The position numbers and the translations under genes were made by a program. 5,295 bases of DNA, taken from Coraliomargarita_B sp036735565 (lineage in GTDB: Bacteria; Verrucomicrobiota; Verrucomicrobiia; Opitutales; Coraliomargaritaceae). The stretch lies in the NCBI GenBank assembly GCA_036735565.1, contig DAINOC010000098.1:1-5295 (forward strand), read 5' to 3'. The notes below the pieces were generated by a model, which made no database searches, had not been told where the DNA came from, and saw only the letters and a list, made by a program, of their open reading frames with translations. Below, piece by piece: positions 1 to 5,290 of this stretch; within the stretch, counting starts at the first letter, position 1; the number at the start of each line of letters is the position of its first letter.

Positions 1-1087
1 AGAGGGCGACGTCGCCGTCCTTGAAGAGGTATTCCTTGCCTTCGAGGCGGTATTTACCGGCCTCGCGGGCACCGGCGGTGCTGCCGGCGGCGATGAGGTC
101 GGCGTAGGCAACGACTTCGGCCTTGATGAAGCCCTTTTCGAAGTCGGTATGGATGACCCCGGCGCACTCGGGAGCCTTCATGCCCTTGCGGAAGGTCCAG
201 GCGCGCACTTCCTGCTCGCCCGCGGTGAAGTAGGAGGCGAGGCCCAGCAGGTCGTAGGTGGCGCGGATCAAGAGGGAGACGCCGGAGTCCTTGACCCCGA
301 GTGAGCTGAGGTATTCGGCGGCTTCGGCGGCGTCGAAGTCGATGAGCTCGGCCTCCACAAAGGCTGAGATCACGCAGGTGCCCGCGCCGTGGTGTTCGCG
401 GGCGAAGGCCTCGACCTGTTGCACGTAGGGGTTGCCCGAGGGGTCGGCCAGGTCGCTCTCGGCGACGTTGCAGGCGTAGAGCACGGGCTTGGCCGAGAGC
501 AGGGCGAGGCGCTTGAGGACGACGCGGTCGTCGTCGGTCATCTCCAGGGTGATGGCGGGGCGGCCCTCGTTGAGGTGGGGCAGCAGGCGATCGATCAGGG
601 CGACGTTTTCGGCCGCTTCTTTGTCGCCACCGCGGGCTTTTTTGGCGGCTTTATCCTTTTGGCTCTCCAGCGAGCTGAGGTCGGCCAGCACCAGTTCGGT
701 ATTGATCACCTCGATGTCGCGGAGCGGGTCGATCGAGCCCATGTTGTGGATGATGTCGTCGTCGTCGAAACAGCGCACCACGTGAACGATGGCGTCGACC
801 TCGCGGATGTTGGCGAGAAATTTGTTACCCAGGCCCTCGCCCTTACTGGCTCCGGCGACGAGACCGGCGATGTCCACGAACTCGATGGCGGCGGGGATCA
901 CCTTATTGGTTTTGGCGATGGCCCGCAGCGGCTCCAGTCGATCATCCGGCACCTGGACGACGCCCACGTTCGGGTCGATCGTGCAGAACGGATAGTTCGC
1001 CGACTCGGCTTTGCGCGTGCGGGTGAGCGCGTTGAAGAGCGTGCTTTTGCCCACATTGGGGAGACCTACGATACCAGCTTGAAGCAT
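1..1087 (-). CDS. ychF: YchF/OLA1-family redox-regulated ATPase (3' end cut by window edge)
   Basis: Cytosolic P-loop ATPase of the Obg/HAS-NTPase group that binds ribosomes; in E. coli it is tied to oxidative-stress responses and start-codon choice. Translating the minus strand from the ATG at 1085-1087 gives 362 residues before the window ends. The P-loop GLPNVGKST is at 8-16. DIAGLV is at 72-77, with Leu where classical GTPases have the catalytic Gln. His114 and Cys35 match E. coli positions implicated in catalysis and thioredoxin-linked regulation. NVAE at 207-210 replaces the guanine-specific NKxD, which fits ATP preference. SAFVE is at 241-245. A charged helical insert covers about 130-200, and a TGS-like domain runs from about 280 to the end. 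The last visible residues, DGDVAL, are normally followed by only about four more, so the protein is nearly whole. No Shine-Dalgarno precedes the ATG; the upstream bases on the coding strand read CCTCCGCC, the opposite of one. It is divergent from the dehydrogenase. Confidence 0.97.
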   Translation of the reverse strand, partial: MLQAGIVGLPNVGKSTLFNALTRTRKAESANYPFCTIDPNVGVVQVPDDRLEPLRAIAKTNKVIPAAIEFVDIAGLVAGASKGEGLGNKFLANIREVDAIVHVVRCFDDDDIIHNMGSIDPLRDIEVINTELVLADLSSLESQKDKAAKKARGGDKEAAENVALIDRLLPHLNEGRPAITLEMTDDDRVVLKRLALLSAKPVLYACNVAESDLADPSGNPYVQQVEAFAREHHGAGTCVISAFVEAELIDFDAAEAAEYLSSLGVKDSGVSLLIRATYDLLGLASYFTAGEQEVRAWTFRKGMKAPECAGVIHTDFEKGFIKAEVVAYADLIAAGSTAGAREAGKYRLEGKEYLFKDGDVAL

Positions 1088-1132
1088 AAGGCGGAGGAAA
1101 ATGGCCGCCGCACGGGCGGGTGCAACTGTAAA

Positions 1133-1207
1133 TCACCAAGGCGCGGGCTGTGGGGTGTTGTTGCGATGTTGGCAAAAGAGGGGGAGAGGCGGTTCAAGGC
1201 CCGACAT
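1133..1207 (-). CDS. Possible 24-aa leader peptide upstream of ychF
   Basis: On the minus strand an ATG at 1205-1207 follows a full AGGAGG (CCTCCT on the plus strand, 1212-1217) with a 4-nt spacer. It opens 24 codons beginning MSGLEPPLPLFC and ending PQPAPW, closed by TGA at 1133-1135. The start lies 120 nt upstream of the ychF ATG and in the same frame, but the TGA separates them, so it cannot be an N-terminal extension of YchF. The peptide is proline-rich (PPLP near the start, PQPAP near the end). It has no family that I recognise. Its Shine-Dalgarno is better than that of any annotated gene here, which is the only positive sign. It may be chance. Confidence 0.22.
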   Translation of the reverse strand: MSGLEPPLPLFCQHRNNTPQPAPW

Positions 1208-1211
1208 CGAG

Positions 1212-1217
1212 CCTCCT
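1212..1217 (-). promoter_or_regulatory. AGGAGG Shine-Dalgarno-like site for the mini-ORF
   Basis: A perfect AGGAGG on the minus strand sits 4 nt before the ATG of the 24-codon frame. Its GGAGG core could pair with the CCTCC that lies just upstream of the ychF start (within 1088-1100), about 110 nt downstream in the same RNA. The spacer is a little short. Function is inferred only. Confidence 0.3.
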
Positions 1218-1226
1218 ATGAGAAGA

Positions 1227-1258
1227 AGCGCTTTGAGGCTGCGGCCGGTTGAAGCGCT
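1227..1258 (-). repeat. 7-bp inverted repeat in the presumed ychF leader
   Basis: AGCGCTT at 1227-1233 and its reverse complement AAGCGCT at 1252-1258 flank an 18-nt loop that itself holds GGC/GCC. As RNA on the ychF side, the hairpin would lie at or very near the 5' end of the transcript from the promoter proposed at 1260-1289, and just before the mini-ORF's AGGAGG. It could stabilise the 5' end or be chance. No U-run follows on either side in the position a terminator would need. Confidence 0.35.
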
Positions 1259-1259
1259 G

Positions 1260-1289
1260 CTTAGACCAATCTGTAACTTTTTCTGGCAA
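1260..1289 (-). promoter_or_regulatory. Candidate sigma-70-like promoter for ychF
   Basis: On the minus strand TTGCCA (1284-1289, five of six consensus bases) is followed after 18 bp by TCTAAG (1260-1265, four of six). Transcription would start near 1253 and give a leader of about 165 nt before the ychF ATG. The match is moderate, and the sigma factor preferences of this organism are unknown. Confidence 0.3.
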
Positions 1290-1360
1290 AAGGCCATGCC
1301 TGACACGCAAGCCAGTCCTGGCCCGTGAGGACACGGTCCGCTACCCGATTTTGGATTCGA

Positions 1361-1391
1361 TTTACCAATAGAAGTCAGTGTGTGGTATTAG
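1361..1391 (+). promoter_or_regulatory. Weak candidate promoter for the dehydrogenase
   Basis: TTTACC (1361-1366, four of six) and TATTAG (1386-1391, four of six) are separated by 19 bp. The second box carries a TGn extension (1383-1385), as in extended -10 promoters. It would leave a leader of about 120 nt before the ATG at 1519. The spacing is long, so this is only suggestive. Confidence 0.22.
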
Positions 1392-1518
1392 ACGTCCCGT
1401 TAGCGAGCTGTCGTAAAGTGCTCGCGGGGCATTTGCAAACGGATGGGAATGACTTCTGCTCTCTGTTGGCGGTGCGTTTCCCTTGTCCTCTGCCAACCGC
1501 GCGCTGAATCCACAAACC

Positions 1519-2256
1519 ATGAGCTATTCTATCGAAAACAAAGTCGCACTCGTCACCGGAGCCAACCGGGGGATCGGGAAAGCCGTCGTCGAGAGCTTTC
1601 TCCAGCACGGAGCCCGGAAGGTGTATCTGGGGGTCCGCTCCCTTGAAAAAGCCGACGGGCTGGTCGCGCACTATGGGGAGCGCGTCGTCCCGATCCGTGT
1701 GGATTATAACGATCCGGCCAGTATCGCGGGGGCCGCCGGGGCGGCATCGGATGTCGAGGTTGTGGTATCCAACGCGGGAATTCTTCTCGGGGCCGGCATT
1801 TGGGCGGAGGATTTGATTGAGCGCTTCCAAAAGGAACTGGAGGTCAACGTCTATGGGCTGATCCACATGGCCCGTGCCTTTGCGCCGGTTTTGAAGGCCA
1901 ACGGTGGCGGCGCCTTCGTTCAGCTCAACTCGGTGGCCTCGCTGAAGAGCTTTCCCGACTCGGCCAGCTATCCAGCCTCCAAGGCGGCGGCCTACTCGTT
2001 TACGCAGGCGCTGCGCCCCGGCCTTGCCGCGCAGGGCACGGCGCTGCTCAGCGTCCACCCCGGGCCGATCGATACGGATATGGCCGCCAGTATAGGTATT
2101 TCGGACATTGCCGATCCGGCATCGTGGGTGGGCGAGGGGATCGTCGAGGCGCTGGCGGCAGGTCAGTTTCATCTCTTTCCCGACCGCATGGCGAAGGAGT
2201 TTTGGGCGGCCTACCGGCCCTTTGCCGAGAGGATCATCGAGGCGGCGGACGCGTGA
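1519..2256 (+). CDS. Classical short-chain dehydrogenase/reductase (SDR), substrate unknown
   Basis: A 245-residue Rossmann-fold NAD(P)-dependent oxidoreductase of the usual length for classical SDRs. The cofactor motif TGANRGIG is at 13-20 and the structural NAG motif at 85-87. The full catalytic tetrad is present: Asn110, Ser138, Tyr151 and Lys155, in YPASK with Ser 13 residues before Tyr. The post-catalytic HPGPIDTDM segment is at 180-188. Arg40 after the second strand suggests NADP(H), by family rule. The C-terminal helices (about 200-245) follow the pattern of SDRs annotated only as family members, so no substrate can be named. The ATG at 1519 is preferred because it puts the cofactor motif at the standard distance; an in-frame TTG at 1483 would add 12 unremarkable residues. 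Neither start has a Shine-Dalgarno. The FAD oxidase begins 91 bp downstream on the same strand, so co-transcription is possible. Confidence 0.93.
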   Translation: MSYSIENKVALVTGANRGIGKAVVESFLQHGARKVYLGVRSLEKADGLVAHYGERVVPIRVDYNDPASIAGAAGAASDVEVVVSNAGILLGAGIWAEDLIERFQKELEVNVYGLIHMARAFAPVLKANGGGAFVQLNSVASLKSFPDSASYPASKAAAYSFTQALRPGLAAQGTALLSVHPGPIDTDMAASIGISDIADPASWVGEGIVEALAAGQFHLFPDRMAKEFWAAYRPFAERIIEAADA

Positions 2257-2347
2257 CGACGTCCGGCTTGCGGCCTTAGCGGCGCTTGCATTTTCCGCGG
2301 CTTTGAGTTGATTCGGAGGCTGCTTTCGCGTTGGCTCGGAACTTCGC

Positions 2348-3823
2348 ATGAAGACTCAGACCCGTCAGGAAGCCCCCTCACCACTCGTTGTCAAAAAGAA
2401 GGCGCCTGCGCTCCGTGCGTTGCGCCGCCGCTTGCCGGAGCGCGTCTCCACGGATGCGGTGCAGTGTTTTGCAGCGTCGTTGGATAATCTGCGGCTCTCC
2501 TTCCTGCCGGATGCGGTCATTGGGGTGCAGGCGGCGGCCGAGGTCGGCATCGTGCTGGAAGTCGCTTCGAAATACGGCATTCCGGTGACCGCGCGCGGGG
2601 CCGGTTCCTCGGCGACGGGGTCGGCGGCACCGGTGCGCGGCGGCTGGGTGCTTGACCTGTCGGCCCTCGATTCCATCGAGATCGATCCCGTAGCGAGGAT
2701 CGCCACCGTCGGCCCGGGTGCGGTGACGGCGGTCTTTCAGGAAAAGGCCGAGGCCCTGGGCTTGTTTTTTCCGCCGGACCCGTCGTCCAAAAAGTATTCC
2801 ACCATCGGTGGCAACATCGCCTGCAACGCTGGTGGCATGCGCTGCGTGAAATATGGAGTGACGCGTGACTACGTGCTTGGGCTGGAAGGCTACTATGCCG
2901 ACGGCAGCTTTTTCAAGTTGGGCCTGCCGCTCAAAAAATACGTCTCCGGGCTGAACCTGCGCGACCTGATGATCGGCTCCGAGGGCACGCTGGGGGTGAT
3001 CACCAAGGCGGCCATCAAGCTCATCCCCAAGCCGGAGAGCCGCTGGACGGCGATGTTTGCCTTCAAGAGTGAAGCCGCGGCGCTGAAGGCAGTGGTGGCA
3101 TTGTTTAAAGCCGGGATCAGTCCATCGATTCTGGAGTTTCTGGACCGGCAGTCGGTCGGCTGTGCCGAGAGCTACACCGGGCGTGTTATATTTGAAGGGC
3201 ATTCGGGTGCCGCGATCCTGCTCATTGAGCTGGATGGCCCGGCCAGCGAGGTGCGGAAGGAGCGCAAGGCACTGCTCGACTTCATGCACGGTCGGGCGGT
3301 GGCCTCCCGCGAGGCCCGCACGGAGGCGGAAGCCGAAAAACTCTGGCAGGTCCGCCGGACCTGCTCGCAGTCGATGTTTTCACTGGCCGACACCAAGCTC
3401 AACGAAGACGTGGTCGTGCCCATCCATAAGCAGGCGGAGCTCATCCGCTACACCCTGGAGTTGAAAAAAGAGATCGGCCTGGCGACGCCCACCTTCGGCC
3501 ATGCCGGCGACGGCAATCTGCATGTGCATATCATGTATAACCGCGGTTCGAAGGCCGAAGCGCTTAAGGCGAAGGCCGGAATCAAGAAGCTGATGCAGAA
3601 AGTCATCGACCTCGGCGGGGTGATCACGGGCGAGCACGGCATCGGCCTGGCCAAGGCCCCCTTCATGGCCATGCAGCACAGTCCCTCGGAGATTGCCGCC
3701 ATGCGCGCGGTCAAGGCGGCTCTCGACCCGCAGGGGATTTTGAACCCGGGTAAGATTTTTGAAGCATTCGAGGTTTGGGATCACGAACCTGTTGACGTCC
3801 GCCTCCCATGGGACCATCGCTAG
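2348..3823 (+). CDS. FAD-binding oxidoreductase of the GlcD / D-lactate dehydrogenase type (VAO family)
   Basis: A 491-residue flavoprotein of the type that oxidises D-2-hydroxy acids (glycolate, D-lactate, D-2-hydroxyglutarate) to 2-keto acids; the exact substrate cannot be read off. The PCMH-type FAD domain covers about 50-230, with ARGAGSSATG at 82-91, PPDPSS at 142-147, GGNIACNAGG at 154-163 and SEGTLG at 211-216. The C-terminal domain has an LWQVRR arginine pair at 336-337, NEDVVVP at 352-358, FGHAGDGNLHVHI at 383-395, GEHGIG at 428-433 and LDPQGILNPGKI at 459-470. His385, His392 and Glu429 match the metal ligands, and His430 the catalytic His, of D-2-hydroxyglutarate dehydrogenase. No cysteine-rich Fe-S domain is fused, and no GlcE or GlcF partner lies nearby, so it looks like a single-subunit enzyme. 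The N-terminus is basic, with no signal peptide or membrane segment. The next ATG in frame is far inside, so this start is secure, though it lacks a clear ribosome binding site. Confidence 0.93.
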   Translation: MKTQTRQEAPSPLVVKKKAPALRALRRRLPERVSTDAVQCFAASLDNLRLSFLPDAVIGVQAAAEVGIVLEVASKYGIPVTARGAGSSATGSAAPVRGGWVLDLSALDSIEIDPVARIATVGPGAVTAVFQEKAEALGLFFPPDPSSKKYSTIGGNIACNAGGMRCVKYGVTRDYVLGLEGYYADGSFFKLGLPLKKYVSGLNLRDLMIGSEGTLGVITKAAIKLIPKPESRWTAMFAFKSEAAALKAVVALFKAGISPSILEFLDRQSVGCAESYTGRVIFEGHSGAAILLIELDGPASEVRKERKALLDFMHGRAVASREARTEAEAEKLWQVRRTCSQSMFSLADTKLNEDVVVPIHKQAELIRYTLELKKEIGLATPTFGHAGDGNLHVHIMYNRGSKAEALKAKAGIKKLMQKVIDLGGVITGEHGIGLAKAPFMAMQHSPSEIAAMRAVKAALDPQGILNPGKIFEAFEVWDHEPVDVRLPWDHR

Positions 3824-3827
3824 GGGC

Positions 3828-4139
3828 ATGAGCGAACTACTGATTGGCTGGACGACTTGTGACAACTCAGACGTGGCCGAGCGCCTCGCCTACGAAATGG
3901 TGGAGCGGGACCTCGTGGCCTGTGTGCAAATCAACGATGAGGTGCGCAGTGTTTACAAACTGGAAGGGGCGGTGCATGACTGCTCGGAGTGTCGCCTCAC
4001 GGTGAAGTTCGATGCCGCGAAGCTCGATGCGCTGAATGCCTACATCAAAGCCAACCACCCCTACCAGACGCCCGAATGGGTGGTGATGTGCCCACAGTAT
4101 GTGTCCGAGAAATACCTGAAGTGGGCTACGGCCTCGTAA
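3828..4139 (+). CDS. cutA: CutA1 divalent-cation tolerance protein
   Basis: A 103-residue member of the CutA1 family, which forms tight trimers with a PII-like ferredoxin fold. E. coli mutants have altered copper and other divalent-cation tolerance, but the biochemical role is still unclear. Family signatures are all present: TTCDN at 9-13 with the conserved Cys11, LVACVQI at 29-35, VRSVYKLEG at 39-47, HPYQTPEW at 77-84 (HPYQTPE also occurs in E. coli CutA), and the end YLKWATAS. The length is normal. Cys52 and Cys55 (DCSEC) make an extra cysteine pair on the surface loop after the SVYKLEG segment, and Cys88 is also present. The start at 3828 is chosen because it begins the family domain; an in-frame ATG at 3759 would overlap the oxidase gene and add 23 unrelated residues. 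Only four bases separate it from the oxidase stop, so translational coupling is likely. An AGGGG lies immediately before the ATG but very close. Confidence 0.94.
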   Translation: MSELLIGWTTCDNSDVAERLAYEMVERDLVACVQINDEVRSVYKLEGAVHDCSECRLTVKFDAAKLDALNAYIKANHPYQTPEWVVMCPQYVSEKYLKWATAS

Positions 4140-4141
4140 GG

Positions 4142-4154
4142 GGTGCAGGGCACC
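4142..4154 (+). other. 5-bp perfect hairpin just after the cutA stop
   Basis: GGTGC (4142-4146) and GCACC (4150-4154) pair around an AGG loop, two bases after the cutA TAA. The only possible upstream start codon of the next frame (GTG, 4143-4145) lies inside the stem. The following bases, TATCTCTTT, are only partly T-rich, so it is a poor intrinsic terminator. It could limit translation of the remnant downstream. Confidence 0.25.
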
Positions 4155-4406
4155 TATCTCTTTGGCAGTTACGGCACGGCGGCCTATCGATCAGGCAGCT
4201 ACATTGGTCTCATTTTAGTGACCAAGACGGATCAACCCTTTGTCGAGCGACCGCAGTCGTTCAGTGATCTGTATGAACTTTTTCCAAATCTGGATCTGCT
4301 TGTTTATCGGCCGGAAGAACTGGCAAAGCTGCTGCAGGAAAGGATCGGCTTTTGGGCTCCGGTAAGGGCCACGCTCCGGGAGTTGCCGGTGGCCCCGGTG
4401 CGCTGA
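4143..4406 (+). pseudogene. Truncated, active-site-degenerate nucleotidyltransferase (MNT-like) remnant
   Basis: An 87-residue open frame that resembles small stand-alone nucleotidyltransferase-domain proteins of the Pol-beta superfamily. YLFGSYGT at 5-12 matches the LFGSxARG motif. PFVERPQSFSDLY at 32-44 and LDLLVYRPEEL at 50-60 match the strand and helix that follow, and GFW at 69-71 matches the family's C-terminal end. Two things are wrong for an active enzyme. The usual 20-30-residue helix before LFGS is absent, since the frame opens only four residues before it. The metal-binding SDxDL motif reads SYIGL (19-23), so both aspartates are replaced, by Tyr20 and Gly22. The third carboxylate, Asp51, remains. 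Upstream frames within cutA do not encode the missing helix. The frame is the same as cutA, separated by TAA and one GGG codon. It has no ATG and no Shine-Dalgarno. I call it a pseudogene, though the uninterrupted frame leaves a non-catalytic protein possible. Confidence 0.62.
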
Positions 4407-4416
4407 GTCTTCCGAG

Positions 4417-4446
4417 GAGGTCCGCTAATCCGTGCGGCTCGTCTTT
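4417..4446 (+). terminator. Weak possible terminator hairpin
   Basis: GAG (4417-4419) and CCGC (4422-4425) can pair with GCGG (4434-4437) and CTC (4438-4440), with a 2-nt bulge and an 8-nt loop. GTCTTT follows. The position, after the last frame of the oxidase/cutA run and before the toxin-antitoxin pair, is sensible. The bulge and short T-tract make it weak. Confidence 0.22.
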
Positions 4447-4533
4447 AAGGTTTCATGGCTCTTTGTATCGCTTGGCATGCGGTCAACCGATGCAAAATGC
4501 AGATCGCCAATAACACGACTGCCGGACAGACAC

Positions 4534-4539
4534 TTGACA
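4534..4539 (+). promoter_or_regulatory. Perfect TTGACA (-35-like) box before the antitoxin
   Basis: The consensus hexamer lies 28 nt before the antitoxin ATG. No good -10 box stands at 16-18 bp: TATCAA (4553-4558) is 13 bp away and TAAAGT (4561-4566) is 21 bp away. If the promoter is real, transcription would begin close to the ATG and give a leaderless or nearly leaderless message. The T-rich run 4541-4553 between the boxes would ease melting. Autorepressor sites, common for this kind of operon, could overlap here, but I see no clear palindrome. Confidence 0.3.
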
Positions 4540-4567
4540 GGTTTTGTTGTTTTATCAAAGTAAAGTC

Positions 4568-4855
4568 ATGGGTAAAGTTTCCAGTAAGTATCAGATTTCC
4601 TTGCCGCGGGATTTGGCTCGTTCGCACGGCATTTTCCCGGGTGAGGAGCTTGTGATCGAAGAAGCGGGTTCGGCGCTCTACCTGCGGCGGGAGACGCCAT
4701 CCGGCGGCGCTGCGGAAACTTCGTCTGCAGAAAAGGTTCAGGCCTTTGACCGGGCGAGCCAGCGTCAGGTAGAGCGGGATCTGGCTTATGCGGGACCTGC
4801 CCGGCCTTCCGATGGGCGTGGCTGGACGCGCGATGAACTTTATCAGCGTGGTTAG
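4568..4855 (+). CDS. vapB: AbrB/MazE-fold antitoxin of a VapBC-type pair
   Basis: A 95-residue protein expected to bind and inactivate the toxin encoded next to it and to repress its own operon. Residues 1-41 form a SpoVT/AbrB swapped-hairpin DNA-binding domain: KVSSKYQISLPRDLARSHGI at 3-22, then PGEELVIEE at 24-32 and ALYLRR at 36-41. Residues 42-70 are a polar, probably flexible linker. The C-terminus ends WTRDELYQRG (86-95), a motif typical of antitoxin tails next to PIN toxins and the likely toxin-binding segment. The ATG at 4568 begins the AbrB domain; a TTG at 4544 would add eight residues with no support. The upstream AAAGTAAAG is at best a poor ribosome binding site. Its stop TAG touches the toxin ATG without a gap, so the two are surely one operon with coupled translation. 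Confidence 0.88.
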   Translation: MGKVSSKYQISLPRDLARSHGIFPGEELVIEEAGSALYLRRETPSGGAAETSSAEKVQAFDRASQRQVERDLAYAGPARPSDGRGWTRDELYQRG

Positions 4856-5290
4856 ATGCGTTGTCTTTTCGATACCAATGTCCTGGTTTATCGTTTTGAT
4901 CCACGGGACAAGCGGAAGCAGGGCATCGCCCGCGACCTACTGCGGGCAAGCTTGACGCGGGGGGAGGCATTCATTGCGCAACAGTGCCTGATTGAGTTTG
5001 TCGCTGCGACGACCCGTCCGCTGCGGGCCAGCGATGGTCACTGCTTGCTGGATCCGACGGAGGCGGCCTACGAAGCCGAGGATCTTTGCCGGCAGTTCGA
5101 GGTCCTCTACCCCAGACAGGAGCAGTTCGTCACGGCACTGCGGGGTTGGCGAACTTATGGCATGAGTTGGTTCGATGCGCACCTTTGGAGCTTTGCCGAA
5201 CATTATCACATCGAACGCATCTACTCCGAGGACTTTCAGCACCTACGCACCTACGGGAGCGTTCAGATCCTGAATCCTTTTGCTGATTAA
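4856..5290 (+). CDS. vapC: PIN-domain ribonuclease toxin, VapC type
   Basis: A 144-residue PIN-domain protein, normal size for VapC toxins, which are magnesium-dependent endoribonucleases that cut tRNA or rRNA and halt growth until neutralised by the antitoxin. The acidic active site is intact: Asp6 in FDTNVLVY, Glu47 in CLIEFVAATT, Asp107 in SWFDAHLW, and Glu125/Asp126 in YSEDFQH. The end VQILNPF (136-142) is the usual closing strand of the family. Nothing suggests inactivation, so the module is probably functional. The ATG directly follows the antitoxin stop and has no Shine-Dalgarno of its own, so toxin synthesis should depend on ribosomes finishing the antitoxin. The RNA target cannot be predicted. 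The window ends five bases after the stop. Confidence 0.92.
   Translation: MRCLFDTNVLVYRFDPRDKRKQGIARDLLRASLTRGEAFIAQQCLIEFVAATTRPLRASDGHCLLDPTEAAYEAEDLCRQFEVLYPRQEQFVTALRGWRTYGMSWFDAHLWSFAEHYHIERIYSEDFQHLRTYGSVQILNPFAD

Larger units (their letters stand above)
1088..1518. other. Divergent intergenic region between ychF and the dehydrogenase
   Basis: This 431-bp stretch separates two genes transcribed away from each other, so it should hold both promoters. No reading frame in it looks like a known protein. The longer open frames are composition-driven and lack motifs. What can be picked out is listed separately: a leftward promoter-like pair at 1260-1289, an inverted repeat at 1227-1258, a mini-ORF with an AGGAGG at 1133-1217, and a weak rightward promoter-like pair at 1361-1391. 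Nothing distinct is visible at 1392-1518 beyond the dehydrogenase leader. No tRNA, riboswitch core or mobile-element end is apparent. Confidence 0.8.

Noticed and set aside
389..1252. Long plus-strand open frame opposite ychF
   Set aside because: It is the antisense shadow of a GC-rich conserved gene; its translation has no family motifs, while the minus strand gives complete YchF motifs.
1483..1518. TTG start extending the dehydrogenase by 12 residues
   Set aside because: It has no Shine-Dalgarno, and the ATG at 1519 places the cofactor motif at the usual distance from the N-terminus.
2257..2347. Possible terminator or promoter between the dehydrogenase and the oxidase
   Set aside because: GC-rich repeats here pair only with several mismatches and no T-run follows; TTGCAT at 2287 has no convincing -10 partner.
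1375..2349. Long minus-strand open frame over the dehydrogenase
   Set aside because: It is a shadow of the SDR gene, whose motifs on the plus strand are unambiguous.
2378..3289. 303-codon minus-strand frame over the FAD oxidase
   Set aside because: It is an antisense shadow, compositionally biased and without recognisable domains.
3759..3827. Upstream in-frame ATG for cutA
   Set aside because: It would overlap the end of the oxidase gene and add residues absent from the CutA family; the ATG at 3828 begins at the domain.
4164..4202. Imperfect GGCAGTTAC/GGCAGCTAC repeat in the nucleotidyltransferase remnant
   Set aside because: It encodes the two GSY tripeptides; a single 8-of-9 match is readily explained by codon coincidence and is not evidence of a repeat array.
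4432..4563. GTG-started 43-codon plus-strand frame with an AGGAGG 11 nt upstream
   Set aside because: The spacing is too long, the peptide matches nothing, and the frame runs through the likely antitoxin promoter. An apparent RxxxxH near its end resembles a HEPN motif but is far too little to claim a HEPN partner for the nucleotidyltransferase remnant.
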